Assembly: GCA_035041965.1 (NCBI GenBank)
Contig: JAPYMA010000191.1
Coordinates: 1-64,000, forward strand
Direction: 5' to 3'
DNA length: 64,000 nucleotides
Source of the DNA: Anisakis pegreffii
Taxonomy: Eukaryota; Nematoda; Chromadorea; Rhabditida; Anisakidae
Position numbers and translations under genes: made by a program
The notes under the pieces: generated by a model
The model's input: only the letters and a program-made list of their open reading frames with translations
Databases searched by the model: none
What the model was told of the DNA's origin: nothing
In this document: one piece after another, positions 48,301-62,226 of the stretch
Layout: each line of letters begins with the position of its first letter
How positions within the stretch are numbered: position 1 is the first letter of the stretch

Positions 48301-51300
48301 TTATAAGGTTTAGGAGTCATTTTGCTGAATATTACTGATCGCTCAAGTACACTTCAACTGTTGACTTCAATTGTTACAATTTGAGATGACACCACTCCAC
48401 AAAAATCATTCGAACACTGGAATCGTGTTCGAAAATGAAGACTTTCAAGTAAATATATGATGCTGTACGAAAGGAATGTTTGGAAGACTGGAACATTGAG
48501 CGACTTAAATTAAGAACTTGTTTCAAAAACGGAGAACTTTACAAAGGGAATCTACTAAAGTTTACGACAATCGGAACTTTTTTACCCTTTTCAACTCCTA
48601 ATAATTCATCATCTCAGTGATAGAATCAGTTGTAGAGAGCGAACGGAATCAAAATTTAAACCAAATGATCAAAAAACTATCGTGACCAGTTATACGATTA
48701 AAAGTGACCGGTTCGAAAAGTGTTCGCATATTGAGCAGCTTAAACTTCAGCGTCGTTACTAACATTCTCCAGATTATCTGAAGTACTCAAAACATCACTT
48801 ATGTCGATATGCATTGTTTGCGTGAACTTTGTGCAGTTCTTTAAAATTTTACGTTTCTAACACTTTGTAACAAATTGATGAGTTCAATGCAGATGATGAT
48901 CAATCCTACTTTAAGAATCTTTGTGTTTGTCATTGACCGTAAATTGTACGTTAAAATTATCCAAGGATTATCGACGAGATCGAAAAATGGGATAAGAAGC
49001 ATGTAAGTATGTGTACAATGATATTCGCAGGTGTGCCCAGCGTACTTGAGATATATTATAATAGGTTTGCACAAAATGACAGCATGGAATAAAATATGAA
49101 TGATGCTCATTGCACTATTCAGTATTCGTCAATCATTATTAACAATCGCATTTCAGCTGCACAAAGTGATTTACCCTTAAAGTCATTATCCATATGCCAA
49201 TGTTGCTAAATCCATGAATGAATAAACTGAACGAAAATGAATACAAGTGGAACAAAATTGCAGTTTTTCAAATTCAATTTGCGAAATTATGGTCGCATAT
49301 AATCATGGCTATATTGTGTAATCCAAGTCAGATTAAATCATTACAGATCAAAACCAAAAGAAACTTACATCAACACAATCTCTGTTCATATGAATCGTTG
49401 CATTCGAATCTTGCCAGGAGCATTGCCTGAAAATGGTAATTTCTTCAGTAAATCTACCACAACACAGGAAGGGTGTTCACTGAAGAAAGTTGTTCAGCTG
49501 GCTAGCTTATATGGTAAATAAATATGAGCAGTGACCTAGACGGCATTCAGGAGAAACGGAAAATATTCTCGGGAATTCACTGGAAAATGAATTCTGATTT
49601 TCGCCTCGAATAAAATTGCATCACTCTTCAATTTGACTGGAAAAAATTGCGTTCAAATCAAATAAAACGCATGAGCTCTCGTCATCAAGTTCAAGTTCAA
49701 CAAAAGTAAGGGTTTTCTTTTTTCAATAAATGACAATATTCGGCAAATCATGTCTTTGAATACTACGCAGAGCAATCATATAATCCCTCTGAGTACTGTG
49801 GATTCTCTTGATTTGAGAACTTATTGCTGTCAATTGATAACCTGAAACATCCAACAGGTCTACGGCATTCAATGCAGTCCCACTCTATTCTTCGTGATTC
49901 GTGATACTGATCAGCATATCAGTTGTGATGTATTAGGATTCAATTCTTTGCTGTACAATCATTTTTCGGTGGTATTCTTTACGTGGAATATATACGGACG
50001 AGATAATCCATTGCCCTATTTTAAGTGTATTTTTAAATTAGTTACTATTTTTAGCTCTACGTTCTTTAGTCTATCTGATTAGATCATTACTTGCTACACG
50101 CTGCAAGCATTCAACTGAACAAATGGATATTTCGCAAATTAACTCCCATACGGGACATGCGCACAAATCTTGCGTAACTCTGATTTTATCCTTTTAGATT
50201 TCGTTCTCCTTTCCTTTGAATGCGCAAGCAAAAACAACAAATCGATTGTAGTGCATTGTGTTAGGGTCTGTCTGTCAATGCAGCTCATCAAATTCATCTC
50301 ATTGAATAAGTATCTTTCCCGTTCAATGTTACTATTATGTGTAAGCATAATTACGAGTGTATCGAAACCACTCTAAATGGCTCTCTCGTCTCATTAAAGC
50401 CATCTGTCGACGTCAATTGAACAACAACATCCTTTTTTTGTTCGTTCTTGTTCTCAACACTACTGTTCAAAACCAAAATCAAAACTAACATTAATATTTA
50501 TCTAGCATTTACCCATGTCCCTCTCTTAGCTCATTTGAATACAGAGAACATTTTCTAAAGCACTGAAGTTTCTAAAGCAAAGAGGAATACAGACATTGAT
50601 AAAATTCGTCGAGGAAACTCCAGTCCTAAGTGTCAGGGTTGATGAGTAAAAAAACTTATCCAGCTCACAGTCGATTTGTTGGTCAAAAAAAAGAGGTCAA
50701 AGCTCAAATAATAAAACGGTGAAATTCTCTATCTCTCCATGAATATAAATTTTGAGTAAAAATACCAGTTATTATATCCAATAATGGTATATCTTTATAT
50801 TCCAAGATGCACTTCGGTCTTAAGCGATATTTTAATTGCTCTTTCCGAACAAATCTCCTGATTAATTCTAAACTTGCATTCCATCCCATGAAGATATTCC
50901 ACAAAACATCAGCATGATAGCAGCGTTGTTATGCCATTATAATATTCCATGATATTATACGTTCCTAATGAAACTAATCTCAACATACAGTGCATTGTTC
51001 TCATCATTAGTGATTCAAGATAATCAGCTCAAAACGGTGTTACAAACGGATAATGCGCACTAATAATAATGGCAGTAATACGAGGGGTTACGTGTTGTTT
51101 GAATGACCTCAGTTTTGGTTAGCTAACAAGTGTAAGACCCGCAATATCATTGGTCTGATCGTTCAGATACATCCAGCATCGTCATTAATGAACAAAAGAA
51201 CGAATGAATCTGATATTTACGTGGGATATGTAAATAAACCATCCATCGTTTGCCCTTTGACCTCTTGCTAAAGACAACAGCGACAATGACGACGGTTCTA

Positions 51301-54300
51301 ACAAAACAATGCCAACAAATCAAATCAAACAGTACCCCACTCAAGTCTCGTCCTCAATATTTCTATGATGCGACCGCTGAATAGAGAATAATGATTCAAA
51401 TGAATAGTGCTCAATCAATCAGTCAAATAAAAGATCTGATGCGGCAGTTATCTGATGCGGTAAATCTTATTGCTATTGATTCATCCGATGAACTTTTAAT
51501 TCAACATATAAGCTCAGCTTGCTGAGTGCAATACACATGAGAAGATATATGTGCTGCAGCAAGTCTTCACGATAATTTGAGTCGATGAATTATATGTTTT
51601 GTTATTCATCGCATTGCTACATTATCAGGCGACTGTAGAGTATTTAAGTGTACTGTTAACTGTCACACTCATTCATGATGTTCAATAGTAATCCAATGAA
51701 ATGCGGAAGTAACAATTAACCAGCATGAATGAATCAGTAGAATGTTATTGAAATATTGTAGTTCATCTACAATAGTATAGATAAGCTCATTCGGTGTTAT
51801 TGTAATGAATAACGGAAACGATAATTGATCTCAGTGCAACTCACCCGGACTGCATGAAAAGAATCGAATCCTCAGTACGTGTATCGAAAAGAATACACGT
51901 TTCTTCCATAACCGTATCCATCGCATTCAGAATGCATTCGTTTATGAATTGATCTGTAAACATTTCATCTTTCTCCAGTATTTTCATTCAAGAAACTCAA
52001 ATTAATTTCATATTTCTAAAAGAATCCCCCAAAAGGTCTCATAAACATGTGAATTTCTGAGCATGAAGGACGTAAGTACTTCTGTGCTGATGTGAATAAT
52101 CTGTGCATTCAAAACACATCTAATATTGTACAACTGAAGGAGGAAAATATTTCACGCATGACATCCAGTGGAAAATGTATGACTTAGATTTTCAACTTTT
52201 TCGAATAGAATTTTGATCCGTAATATAATGAGCAGTGTCCACTTAGGCGTCGAATATCTACGAATTTGAAAAGAGGAGGAGGTGGTCAATGTCGCATAGT
52301 TTCGAAGCGGTTCTATGTACTTTATTCTTGAGGGAATCTTGCTTGTCAGAGTAGCCTGATGGGAATAGCAGATAAAGGGTTTGTTTTAGTTGAAGCACAA
52401 CAAACGAAGTGGAACCGCAAATCTAAGCCTTTGAGTTGACCGAACACCCGTATGAATGCAGGATCAACAATTTAAGAAATTTTCACGGACTTTTCGCATG
52501 AACGTTAAAGCGTTCAGAGTAGTTACACTTGTTTGTTCTTTCCGGAGTCACCTCAGCTTATCTAATTGCATTCATTGCAGCTCAGTTTGTTCACTCCTTC
52601 ATCATTTCAAGATATAATTGAAACCTGAGAAATATGATCAGTGTTCATGCACAAAGGTATGCATGTGTAGAACGGATACATGCAATTTACATGCCTCAAA
52701 AGGAATAAATACAAAGCAATATGTCACAATGATGCCACAAGGTCAACCAGCCAATGCAAAACCACACAAAAGGACACGAGCACATTGAGTAATTAGTTAG
52801 ATTGATCAGGAACAATGTTATATTCTGAAATAGAATAATAAAATGCCTAACTGTCGTAAGACGAGAATATCTCGGGTCGTTGGGATTTTATGCGATTAAT
52901 ATGTCATCTTTTTATGTCCCATAAAACTTCGCGTATGCACTATTGCTTATGTCTTATGATTCACAAAATTGCCAGTTCTTTGCGTTGAACAACTGAATGA
53001 AATTGGTGATTGTATAGTTGCTTTCCTTTTCATGTCATATTTTGAGAGTTTATCAAATTCACTAACATCAATCGAAAAATTGTTCAATTCAGCCCATTGA
53101 TTGTTCATTTCCACAACTATTTATTGTACTTCAATTTCAAATTTTTACGGTCATTATCATGCAGATTAATTGTTTCACTGATAGGCATTAAACGCAATCT
53201 AGTTTTTTCATCGCTGAACAACGTGAAAGAGTGTGGAATAGATAATTTGATTAGAAAGATCATAAATTTTAAACTGTTATGGACTTTCCTCTCCTTGATG
53301 AGCTACGAAGGCGTAAATCACTTACAGAACGCTTTAATTGAATTGATTAAATGATTGTGCAGTGTTCTAAGTACAGCAACTGCATAAACAACTGAGAACT
53401 CGCGAATAGACATGGATTGATTTTATAATAACTTTCCCCAGATAAGAATATATTCATGCGTTTACATAGGACGCTCTGATCCGATATTTTGTTATTCGAG
53501 AGATTATTATTGCGATGATGGACACATGCTGTGTGTTGACACTATTTTTATTTATGTTTCACATTTGCAAGTTTGCAAATGAACTTTTGCATTCACATTG
53601 CGATAAAGAAGACGATTCCATCTCTTTGGAACTACCATAAAAATGTGTGCCCATGCAAATTGAGCACAATAAAGTTTTGCACTTGTTAGAGATACTGTAA
53701 TTAGCATTTCGGAGTGAGCTCGACCATCTATAGACTGCAGACTTTTGATGAATTATGACAGAAAGATCTGAAGTTAATGTCCATTTTCTTTTGGTGCCAT
53801 TCCGAAACAATACCCACGTAACGTAAATGATCATTTCTGATCCAGCAATTCACCATGATTCAAACCAGCAATCGATAGGCCGTAAAGTTCGAATTTAGGA
53901 AAGAGTAGAAGCAGTGAACGCATTCTTTGTTCGCATAATGAAAGATTACACAGTTTTACTTGATTGACGTTCCAAGAATGAAAGAAATTCACATCAAACT
54001 AGCCAAAAATGATGAATGCACTTCTGGTTGGCTTACATTATGTAATCTGTAGCATAAGGATGAGTGATATGCATTGATATATGCATAACAAATGCATGAT
54101 ACATATCACAAATTTAGAACATAAATTTCGAATTATCTAGCGATGTAAAAATGCTCTAATACTCGATGAATTGAGCGACTGAGTGAATGAAAGCTCATTA
54201 GATACGAGATTCTGATAACGAAACGGAAATCAACGAATCATGCATGCTGCTCATGCGTTGAATTGATAGCTAAGATAATGTTTAATGTAGAAAAGCACTC

Positions 54301-57300
54301 ATTTGATTTAAATCTGGACACCTCGAGCTTGTATCCGGTAGTGAATATCGCAAGAAAACAGAACGCGTTCATTTGATTTTCACCTTTTGATACGGCTGGA
54401 AATTCATGCAACTGAGCTACTTCAACTGAGCTCTACGAAAAGCAATAAAAGTCGAAATCAACCTCGTTTTAGATTCATAAAATCAATGATGAGAGTTGGC
54501 TATTTGAGCTACTTTGCACTCTGCTTAACAAATCAAGTAGACAACCAACATGATCGATTTTGAGCAGGAAGCATGTTTGCCGTCTAATCGTAAATATTCT
54601 CAAAAACACTTTCAATATCCAATCGACTCATTATGCAAAATCTCAGTCCACATTAACAGACGTTCAACATGCTGAATCTTTTATAAACACTGATCAGTAA
54701 GGCGAAATGACTCACAATGGAGTGTATCCCGAATCAAGTTCAAAAATCTTGACTAATGCATTATTCTGCAGTTTTTTTCCAGTTCAGTAGAAGGAATTAA
54801 ACCGATGCACTTCTACTGCTATGAAATAAGTAATGCGCTTTTTTTTGCTTCGAACGATTATAATTTGTTTAATGTGCCTAATATAATATTGCCTATGCAA
54901 TGTGATATGCTACAAGAAGAGTAGCACGCCGTATAACGATTACATAAAATAACACTCTTTTGCCTCTTATCTAAACACCAATCTCGGAAAGGACACCAAC
55001 TGATGTTGTGTATCTGAGCTATTCCATGAACTCAAATGCCGTTCTTCTGTCATATTGTACTACTACTACTACAGCAAGCAAGCAGCATTCATGCGTTATA
55101 ATTCAACACAATACTCTAACTGACAGTGTCTATCTTAAAAAGCGAATAATTAATATTGTTGTCACTAGTTTATGTGCTACGAGGACATGCTCTAACGATC
55201 TTTGTTCGTGCAAATCACATAAATCACACATTGTCGGATTGATTCTGCTACACTACCAATCATAGGTTCAGATCACGCAACACATTCCTTACATTAGAAA
55301 ATCTTCAATGAGCGCTATTCGAAGAGAGTGGATATCCTTGATTTCTTGTCAGAAACAGTGAAATTCACCCAATAAGGTTTAGTGTCCACATAAGTGCACT
55401 AGTTCACGTGAGGAATGTTTGATCAGCATGACGCGAATTCCAGAAAAAGAGTCAATTGAGTTTTTGCTCAGGGAAACTGAATGCTTCAAAAATAGTGGCC
55501 GTAATTTCTCATTCAAGTCATTTGATTCAGCTGGTAATGATGAGAAGAATTGGTTCAACTGGAACGCAACAATGCTTGATTTCAGTGGGCAATCTTTTTA
55601 AACGGATAATCAACTAGGAACACGTTGAGAAGGACGAAAATGCGTTTAAAGGTCGTTTAATCGAGTTTACGAAGGCAGAAAGGACGATCAGTCCAGATTA
55701 TCTGCTTGCTTCGGTTTTTACTCCTTCTCGCAGTATAACCTATACGAACAGGCAGATGACATTCTATCGAAGAACAGTTCATTCAACGATTCGATATAAC
55801 AAATTCCCGGAAAAGAAAAATCAATGAACCAAAAACACTTTCGAAAGGAGCATTAAGTTAACCAGAAACGAATAACTTCCGTTAGCAAAATAACAATTTG
55901 AATAGCTTGATTCAGTTCTATAGAAAGCATAAACAATAAAAGGAACTGAATTGTGGAAGTAAAAGCAATGTTTTTGGTCACTGAAGTAAGCTGTCATTCG
56001 AAGAGCCAATTGAAGACAAAATTTCATCCCTCCCAATGACGGATTTTATTCAAAACTGATCTCTGACAATGAAATGCGTTGATGAAAGAAGTTCTCATAG
56101 TAACTGCTTCAAATATAAGAATATTACGCAATATTTTCTGCGATGAGCTGAAGCATATTCCCTTGGAGACCTCATCCCAAAAACTGAAAATGACAGCTCT
56201 AAAAAAATTACATTTTTTTGGAACTGATCCTTTTAAGGAAATGACAGCTACGCTAACATTTTACGTAAATAAATCTTTTGTTTAGAAAACTAAACATTGC
56301 AGGAATTTTTTGCGAAGAAAATTTGAGTGCTTTCATGCCTTCTTGAGATTATATAGCATGCAATGAACTGGTGCATTCATGTGGATAGTTTTAAAATTGT
56401 TCGCTTCATTCAGACTTTGCTTAAGAGGAGCAGAAGAATAAAAATGTTTTCGACAAAGTGGCAAATGATTGGTTCGTTTAACTTCTTCGAACAGTGCGTA
56501 AAATCTCATTACTGAAAAGGATTGGGTTAGAGTGTGAATGGATGATGAGTGAAGTAAATGCCATATTCAACATTCGCACAACCGTTTTATCCAATTCCAA
56601 CGATTATCCTCCTCAAAATTCGCTCGGTTCTTTTCAGCCGAACGCCGGCCGCCTTCATTGCTGTTTGTGATGTGTGCACGTCTCGAAGAATTGCAAGAAT
56701 TCAAACACGAATTCAAAACTCTCAACGAAAATCATAAAATATGAATCATTTTAAAGTGATGTGAATTGCAGTGACCATCAACAATTTCATGACAATTCGT
56801 GCAATTGACAGAAAAACTTTGTGAAATTTCGAGCACGATAATATTCAGTTATTCGATTTGTTCAATTACCATTATCTGGATGAAATCGATAGTAGATTGT
56901 TTTCGTGGAGCACACACTGAGAATCTGAAAAGTTAGTTAGCGATTTTTGATCAAGAATTTACGATCAATCGTATATGCCTATATATCCATAACTTATTAC
57001 CATATAATATCTTCCTATGGGTTTATTCCATCCATTATTGAGAAATTTGCAAGAAATATGTTGCAAATGCAGTCAGATGTTGAAATGATTTCATAATTTG
57101 AGTTACTTGGAATGAGTGAAAACATAGCTGTGTGTAATCAGTAATTCAAAATAAAGGTTAAAACTGTTGAAAGAAAAAGAGCTTTCAAAATCAGTTAGGA
57201 ACTGACAATTTCGAACATTCCCTACTCATATGCTGAAACATGCAATTCTGCATTAGTGAAAGATTTATTACACCACGATGTATAAACGAAAAGATTATTA

Positions 57301-57514
57301 TACCAATTAACCACTTGTGTGAATAATAACATGAAGGATCGCTATGATCCATCCAGACAACTGAACATGAAAATTCCGGAACTTTCAGTGATATGAGAGC
57401 ATTCATTGAGGAATTCCAAATGGGATACGTATAAAATTTGATTTCAAAAAGTAAATCAGTGATAAAAATTACCAGCGAAGCGAAAATGATAATACCGGTA
57501 GCAGCGACGGTCAT
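42393..57514 (-). CDS. secreted astacin-like protein with EGF and CUB domains and hydrophobic tail
   Basis: Minus-strand exons: 57473-57514 and 56870-56924 (together a signal peptide, MTVAATGIIIFASLILSVCS), 51845-51953 (ILNAMDTVMEETCILFDTR, the astacin pattern AM..V...TCI.F..R), 49369-49426 (CSWQDSNATIHMNRDCVD), 47466-47568 (LSHVSRLINMKYNC, like the astacin C-terminal end), 44545-44715 (EGF-like: CENGG...CECECSYGFEGDRC, then PSCGQ opening a CUB), 44142-44318 (SYPDSASGSTFCQWLVR), 43706-43908 (end of CUB, KGPFIKFRLVDS) and 42393-42502 (ends YFMISSFIAAVVLFMLRL). Most junctions keep phase. The EGF-to-CUB junction is off by one, so a small exon or other splice site is missed there. Prodomain exons between 56.8 and 52.0 kb are largely unresolved. 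I could not find the zinc motif HExxHxxGxxH between 49369 and 47568, although the two flanking exons join in phase. It may be an inactive astacin, or I missed an exon. Nematode astacins (NAS) often carry EGF-CUB. Confidence 0.72.
47040..47093. repeat. (ATT)n microsatellite in an intron
   Basis: An interrupted run of ATT triplets within the long intron between the astacin-end exon and the EGF exon. Confidence 0.8.
52000..56590. other. long intronic stretch of the astacin-like gene
   Basis: This lies between the signal-peptide/prodomain part and the first astacin exon. Open frames such as 53097-53354 (+) and 53559-53834 (-) show no family match. One or two prodomain exons must be here or just above, but I could not place them. 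Confidence 0.4.
56600..56690 (-). other. possible prodomain exon of the astacin-like gene
   Basis: A GC-richer stretch on the minus strand with an ACAAACAG acceptor. In the phase set by the preceding exon it reads AMKAAGVRLKRTERILRR. The basic composition would suit a propeptide with a furin-type site, but no good donor is visible. Weak. Confidence 0.3.
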
Positions 57515-57537
57515 CGTTCGTGAATGATTCCGTTTGG

Positions 57538-57603
57538 TTGGATGGGTGGAGTCGAGCCGAGTCGAGTCGATCGGACGAGCCGAGAAGAGATGAAACGTCG
57601 AGT
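57538..57603. repeat. short GAGTCGA-type repeats upstream of the astacin-like ATG
   Basis: A GC-rich block with GAGTCGAGCC and GAGTCGAGTCGA repeated, within about 90 bases upstream of the minus-strand start codon. It could be promoter or 5' UTR. It is followed by CAA/AAT-rich simple sequence near 57640-57670. Confidence 0.5.
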
Positions 57604-57669
57604 CGATTGGCTCAAACCACTACGGACATGCGACGAGCAATAGCAGCAACAACAATAATAACAACAAGG

Positions 57670-59390
57670 AGATGAATAAAGCATAAGAGTACAACCAACC
57701 TCCTCTTATATTCCTAGTATTAGGACGATTGATGACGAATATTGATGACCCTCCTGATGCTTGTGTTTCGTGAGGAGATTCCAATAAGAGGGGAGGGTTT
57801 TTAATGGAATTTGCGAGGTGTATGGCGCAATTAGATGAACGAAGTGAATCAATTAGATGTGATCATATACGAAAGAATTAGCAGTTATCTAAGAAGAGGG
57901 ATCTATTGTTTGAACGGAGTGGGAGACTCGTTGAATGCTCACTGAATATACATAAACTTGAGCAAATATTACACGACGATTGCCTAATAGACAATTACTA
58001 CTGTGTAATTACACAATTGTTTACACCTAACCCAAACTTATCTTCCTACTGCAATGTAGCAGTTTATTTCGTTCATAATTAACACTTTTCAATCTGAAAT
58101 TATCACTTTACTGCATCATTTTGCATCGATTACTCATAAATGAGGAGCAATAAAAAATAATATAGTGAATGTCTGTTGAATCCTTGCAAAAGTCTTCGTT
58201 CTTTGCATGATCACATACTATATTGATTGTGAAATATTCATTCGTCTATTCATTCACCCATCTATTATTCATCAATAAATTAATAAATAACTTCCTCACG
58301 CAGAGCCTAATGAACGTCGATAACAATCTCTCTTCAACATTTCAATTGATGCGATCGTGTCATTATTATGAGTTATGTTGTCAGAAAAGTGTGAAATTTG
58401 AGATATTCATTGTGTTATATTCATCTTGTAATGTGTCGCCTTTGCATCCAGTGTACATTTACAGTCATTTGTAATCATCACATCAGTGTACACAAAACGA
58501 AATGACGTAATGTAAGCAAACTGAGACCAAAAACTGACAGAGGATGGTCACAACCCCGTAGTTAAATCATTTTCGTCAATTACGCTTGATCGATAAATGG
58601 TCACTTCGTGCATGCTTGAACTCATATATCAAATTTCACGACGAAATAACGTAAGGATGACCCACAAAAACATCACTGTAAAAGCAGCAATTTATTTTCT
58701 GATTGATATTTTCGGAAATTGCTGATTAACATCTGCCACATTGTTCGTTCCTTCTCAAATATGTAAATTTTACGTTAAGACTTAAAAATCAACACTGAAA
58801 TGACATTTTTGTAAGAATTTGCATTACCCACTCCTTTTCTATTTTATAGACGTGAAAAACTTATAGTTAATCTTCTAGCAACCAATCGTAAGGTAACTGC
58901 AAAACAAATTGCAACCAATATTGAGAGCAACACGGCGAAACATATCTAGCTTCAAGAAGAGCGCACTTTTGTACTCACTTGAATGGAAGGAAGTTTGTCA
59001 CATTTAGAAAACTCTAATTACGAGTATTATTAGAAAGATTGGTTCAAATTTGTTCATCACTGTGTGAAGAATTGAATTATGCAAAAAAATGACTTCCCAA
59101 TAAAAAGTAGTTGTTTTCGGTTCAGATATTACGAAATAAATACCGTATGTTTTCCCTCGATATGACGAGAGACAGACAAATTGAGTTGTGCTCTTCACAA
59201 ATTGCTAAACAAACAACAAGAATGTTTTCCAATATATGGCGCCTATTGAATGAGTAGTCTATGATGAAACAAGCACAGTTTAAGCTGGCTCTATACATAT
59301 ATCACCTACGCTAAGATTCGTTTTTAGTTACTGATAGTTCTGACGAATAATCACACTTCACTGAGCCGTTTGCCAGAAATTAAAAAAAGA
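57670..59390. other. intergenic sequence, no gene seen
   Basis: AT-rich. Open frames at 58223-58474 (+) and 59004-59198 (-) have no family match and no good splice context. Confidence 0.45.
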
Positions 59391-59579
59391 ACGGTTAAAT
59401 GACCGTCATTACTCAAGTAATCGCAAAATGGAATGGAGAACCACCTTTGACCGAATCGGCCAGCAATCTTGCATCCAAAGTCAATATCTCCATCACAGAA
59501 TCCGAAACCGATCTTACAATTTTCAAGTACAGACTCACACTACTAAATCGCACAACACGCCCTTCTAAAATTTTGATCC

Positions 59580-60995
59580 AGCGGAACCTCTAGATTCAGA
59601 CAAACAAAATTTTGTTGAACAGTTCAACTCACCTTAGCAGATATAGCTATATTCTTAAAGCTATCTCGACTAGAGCATTGGCGCCCATTCACATACATTG
59701 ATCACTACAGATCAATCAATACGTTATGATAGCAATATAGGATTGCCATCTTCAAGCTAACTGTACCCTCAGGTTTGCCCGGAAACATGTCAATTTCTTT
59801 ACACTGTTCGATCCGTCGGTACCTCTAGATTCAGAAAAACATATATCTTGTTGAGCAATTCTGCTTAATTGAGGAGATATATCTATTTTCATAGCCTGAT
59901 CTCAAAGCTATCGGGGTGCCATCTTCAAGCCTACCGTACTCTCAGGTTAGCCCGCTGCCATATAAATTCCATTGCACCATTCGATCCAACATAACCCCTA
60001 GATTCAGAAAAACGTATACCTTGCTGAGCAATTCTACCCACTTGAGTAGATACAGCTGTTTTCTTAAAGCTTCCTCAACTATTGCACTGACGCTCATTCA
60101 TAAAATACGATGCATTTCAATGAGCACCACAGCTCTAGTTGAGATAGCTTTAATCAAACAGCTATAGCTCCTCAACTAAGCAAAATCGCCCGACAAAATA
60201 TATACTTTTCTGGATGCAGAGATTCTGCTCGATCGACTGGTGTGAAGAAATTGATACGTTACTGGTCAAAGCTGAGGGTACGGTAGGTTTGAATGTGCCA
60301 AGCCGTATAGCATCAGAAAAATAGCTATATCTCCCCGCAGAGGCGGAATATTCCAGTGAGCTTTTCATTTTTAGAAAGCAGAAATTCTGCTCAATCGAAT
60401 GATGTACAAAATTGAATATGTTTCCGGGCAAACTTGAGAAGACGGTAGGCTTGAATGTACCCATTTTTCTATAGTAATGTATAATATGCATTGATCTATA
60501 CTGATCAAATGCATATCAATGAGCACCTCAGAGCTAGCTGAGGTAGCTTTAATAAAATAGCTATAGCTCCTCAACTAAGCAAAATCGCCTGACAAAATAT
60601 ATGTTTTTCTGAATGCAGAGATTCTGCTCGATCGATTGGTATGAGAAATTGATGTGTTGCTGGTCAAAGCTGAGGGTACCGTAGGTTTCAATCAGTTATC
60701 CCCTGTAGCATCAGAAAAATAGCTATATCTCCACGTAGAGGCAGAATTTCTCGGCAAAACTTTCATTTTCAGAAAGCATGATCCTGCTCGATCGATTGAT
60801 AAATAAATATCAATATGTTGCTTGGCAAAGCTGAGAAGACGGTTGGCTTGAATATATCAAAATCATATTTCTACAGTAATGTATAATGTCTATTGATCTG
60901 CAGTGATAGAATGCATTTCAGTGAGCACCACTGCAATAGTTGAGATAGCTTTAATAATATAGCTGTATCTTCTCAACTAAGCAGAACTGCTCAAT
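59580..60995. repeat. inverted (foldback) repeat block with direct repeats of about 400 bp
   Basis: Plus-oriented units with CTCTAGATTCAGA and TTGAGGAGATATA occur around 59590, 59823 and 59999. From about 60110 onward the same sequence appears in the opposite orientation (CTCCTCAACTAAGC, GATTCTGCTCGATCGA). The inverted part repeats directly, with GCTATAGCTCC at 60161 and 60560 and a degenerate GCTGTATCTTC at 60962, giving periods of 399 and about 402. No transposase frame was seen. It probably derives from a non-autonomous DNA element. Confidence 0.75.
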
Positions 60996-60999
60996 GAAA

Positions 61000-62220
61000 T
61001 TTATTCGTTTATGTGCGATAACTACGTTGATAAGTGATTACCGTAAGTGGACATGCCCAATGTTAACGTAAGCAACAGGCGCAGCATCTCTGGGGTTGGA
61101 TGACTGCATGAAACTCTCCACGGCTGGCGTAACCTTGCAGTAATACATAATCAGCGTAATTCTCATTAATCTCAAACCTATTCAATTCATATCTATGAAA
61201 CAACTTACTTCTAAACACGTCTGAAACCAACCAATTCATAACAATATTTGTAAGAGTGAAATCATGATATTTGCAAGAATTTTCGTAATTACTTATTGCC
61301 AAGTGGTATGATTGTTTTTTTTTTTGAAAACATTTTACGGAGTGATTGGAATCAAGTGGGTGAGATAAGGCTTTTTCTCTATTGAGACGACGATTTCTTA
61401 GTGATTTGCACGTTGTTGTAAATTTTGGTGTTGTTTTTCTTCGAATGGCAAGTAAGCATGTAGTTCGGTGCCTTGTTCGTTTTGTTTAATTGAGAGCTGG
61501 TCCTCTTCATTTCTTAAAACACATTGTGTTTGAAATGAATTGAATTGAATACTAGGTCCCATATATGCTCATCGTACATATCAGAATTTGTCATTTCCGT
61601 TTAATCTTGCATTTGCACTGGTTATCTTCTCTTTTCATTCTGTGTTTTATGAAGCGATTTTTTAATTTTATCATTCTTACTAGCAAATCATTATTATGTA
61701 TTATTAATCAAACAGTGTATGGTTATTGTCGTTAATGAGACGATTGTTGTCAAAATAACTCTTTAGAAATCTGGGATCTTGTTTGCGCTATATCTTGCGT
61801 TACATCAGTCGGTGCATAATCAGTGAGAGCTTTAGCGATGTATAGGTATATCATGCAGTGACTTGAATTTTGCAGTTTAACTGCAGATTGGATCACATCA
61901 GAGCAGAGTATTCAGTATTCACAGAGTATTCATTTTTGTAACTTTGTGACTGACGTTAAAAATGTTTAGTCCATGACAGTCAAGTTCATGGCGTTAGTTA
62001 GGGTTTAAAAACAATAATATTTCGAGATAATTTAAAGGTGATACGGTTAACTAAGGTGCAAAGCTTGCCCTGTGTACTTACTTCATTTCATTATCTTGAC
62101 TACCAATACCTCACGACATACGAGGTATTCAAAAATGCATAGAAACGATGGAATAAATGGATAGGAGGAACAAACAATGCGAATTTGGCTTGGTTTCAAT
62201 ATTCGTAACCTTACACTGCT
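61000..62220. other. intergenic sequence, no gene seen
   Basis: No exon, RNA gene or recognisable repeat was found. A minus-strand frame at 61063-61302 has no supporting signal. Confidence 0.4.
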
Positions 62221-62226
62221 TTACAA

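Noticed and set aside
48841..49110. Minus-strand frame with HILFHAV and YNLRSM as a degenerate astacin zinc-site exon
   Set aside because: The order of motifs is suggestive, but its phase does not fit the preceding exon, there is no good acceptor, and both key zinc-site residues would be altered.
49860..49915. Minus-strand YHESRRIEWDC as the HE.SR part of an astacin active site
   Set aside because: It lies upstream of the exon that should precede it, and the first half HExxH is missing; probably chance.
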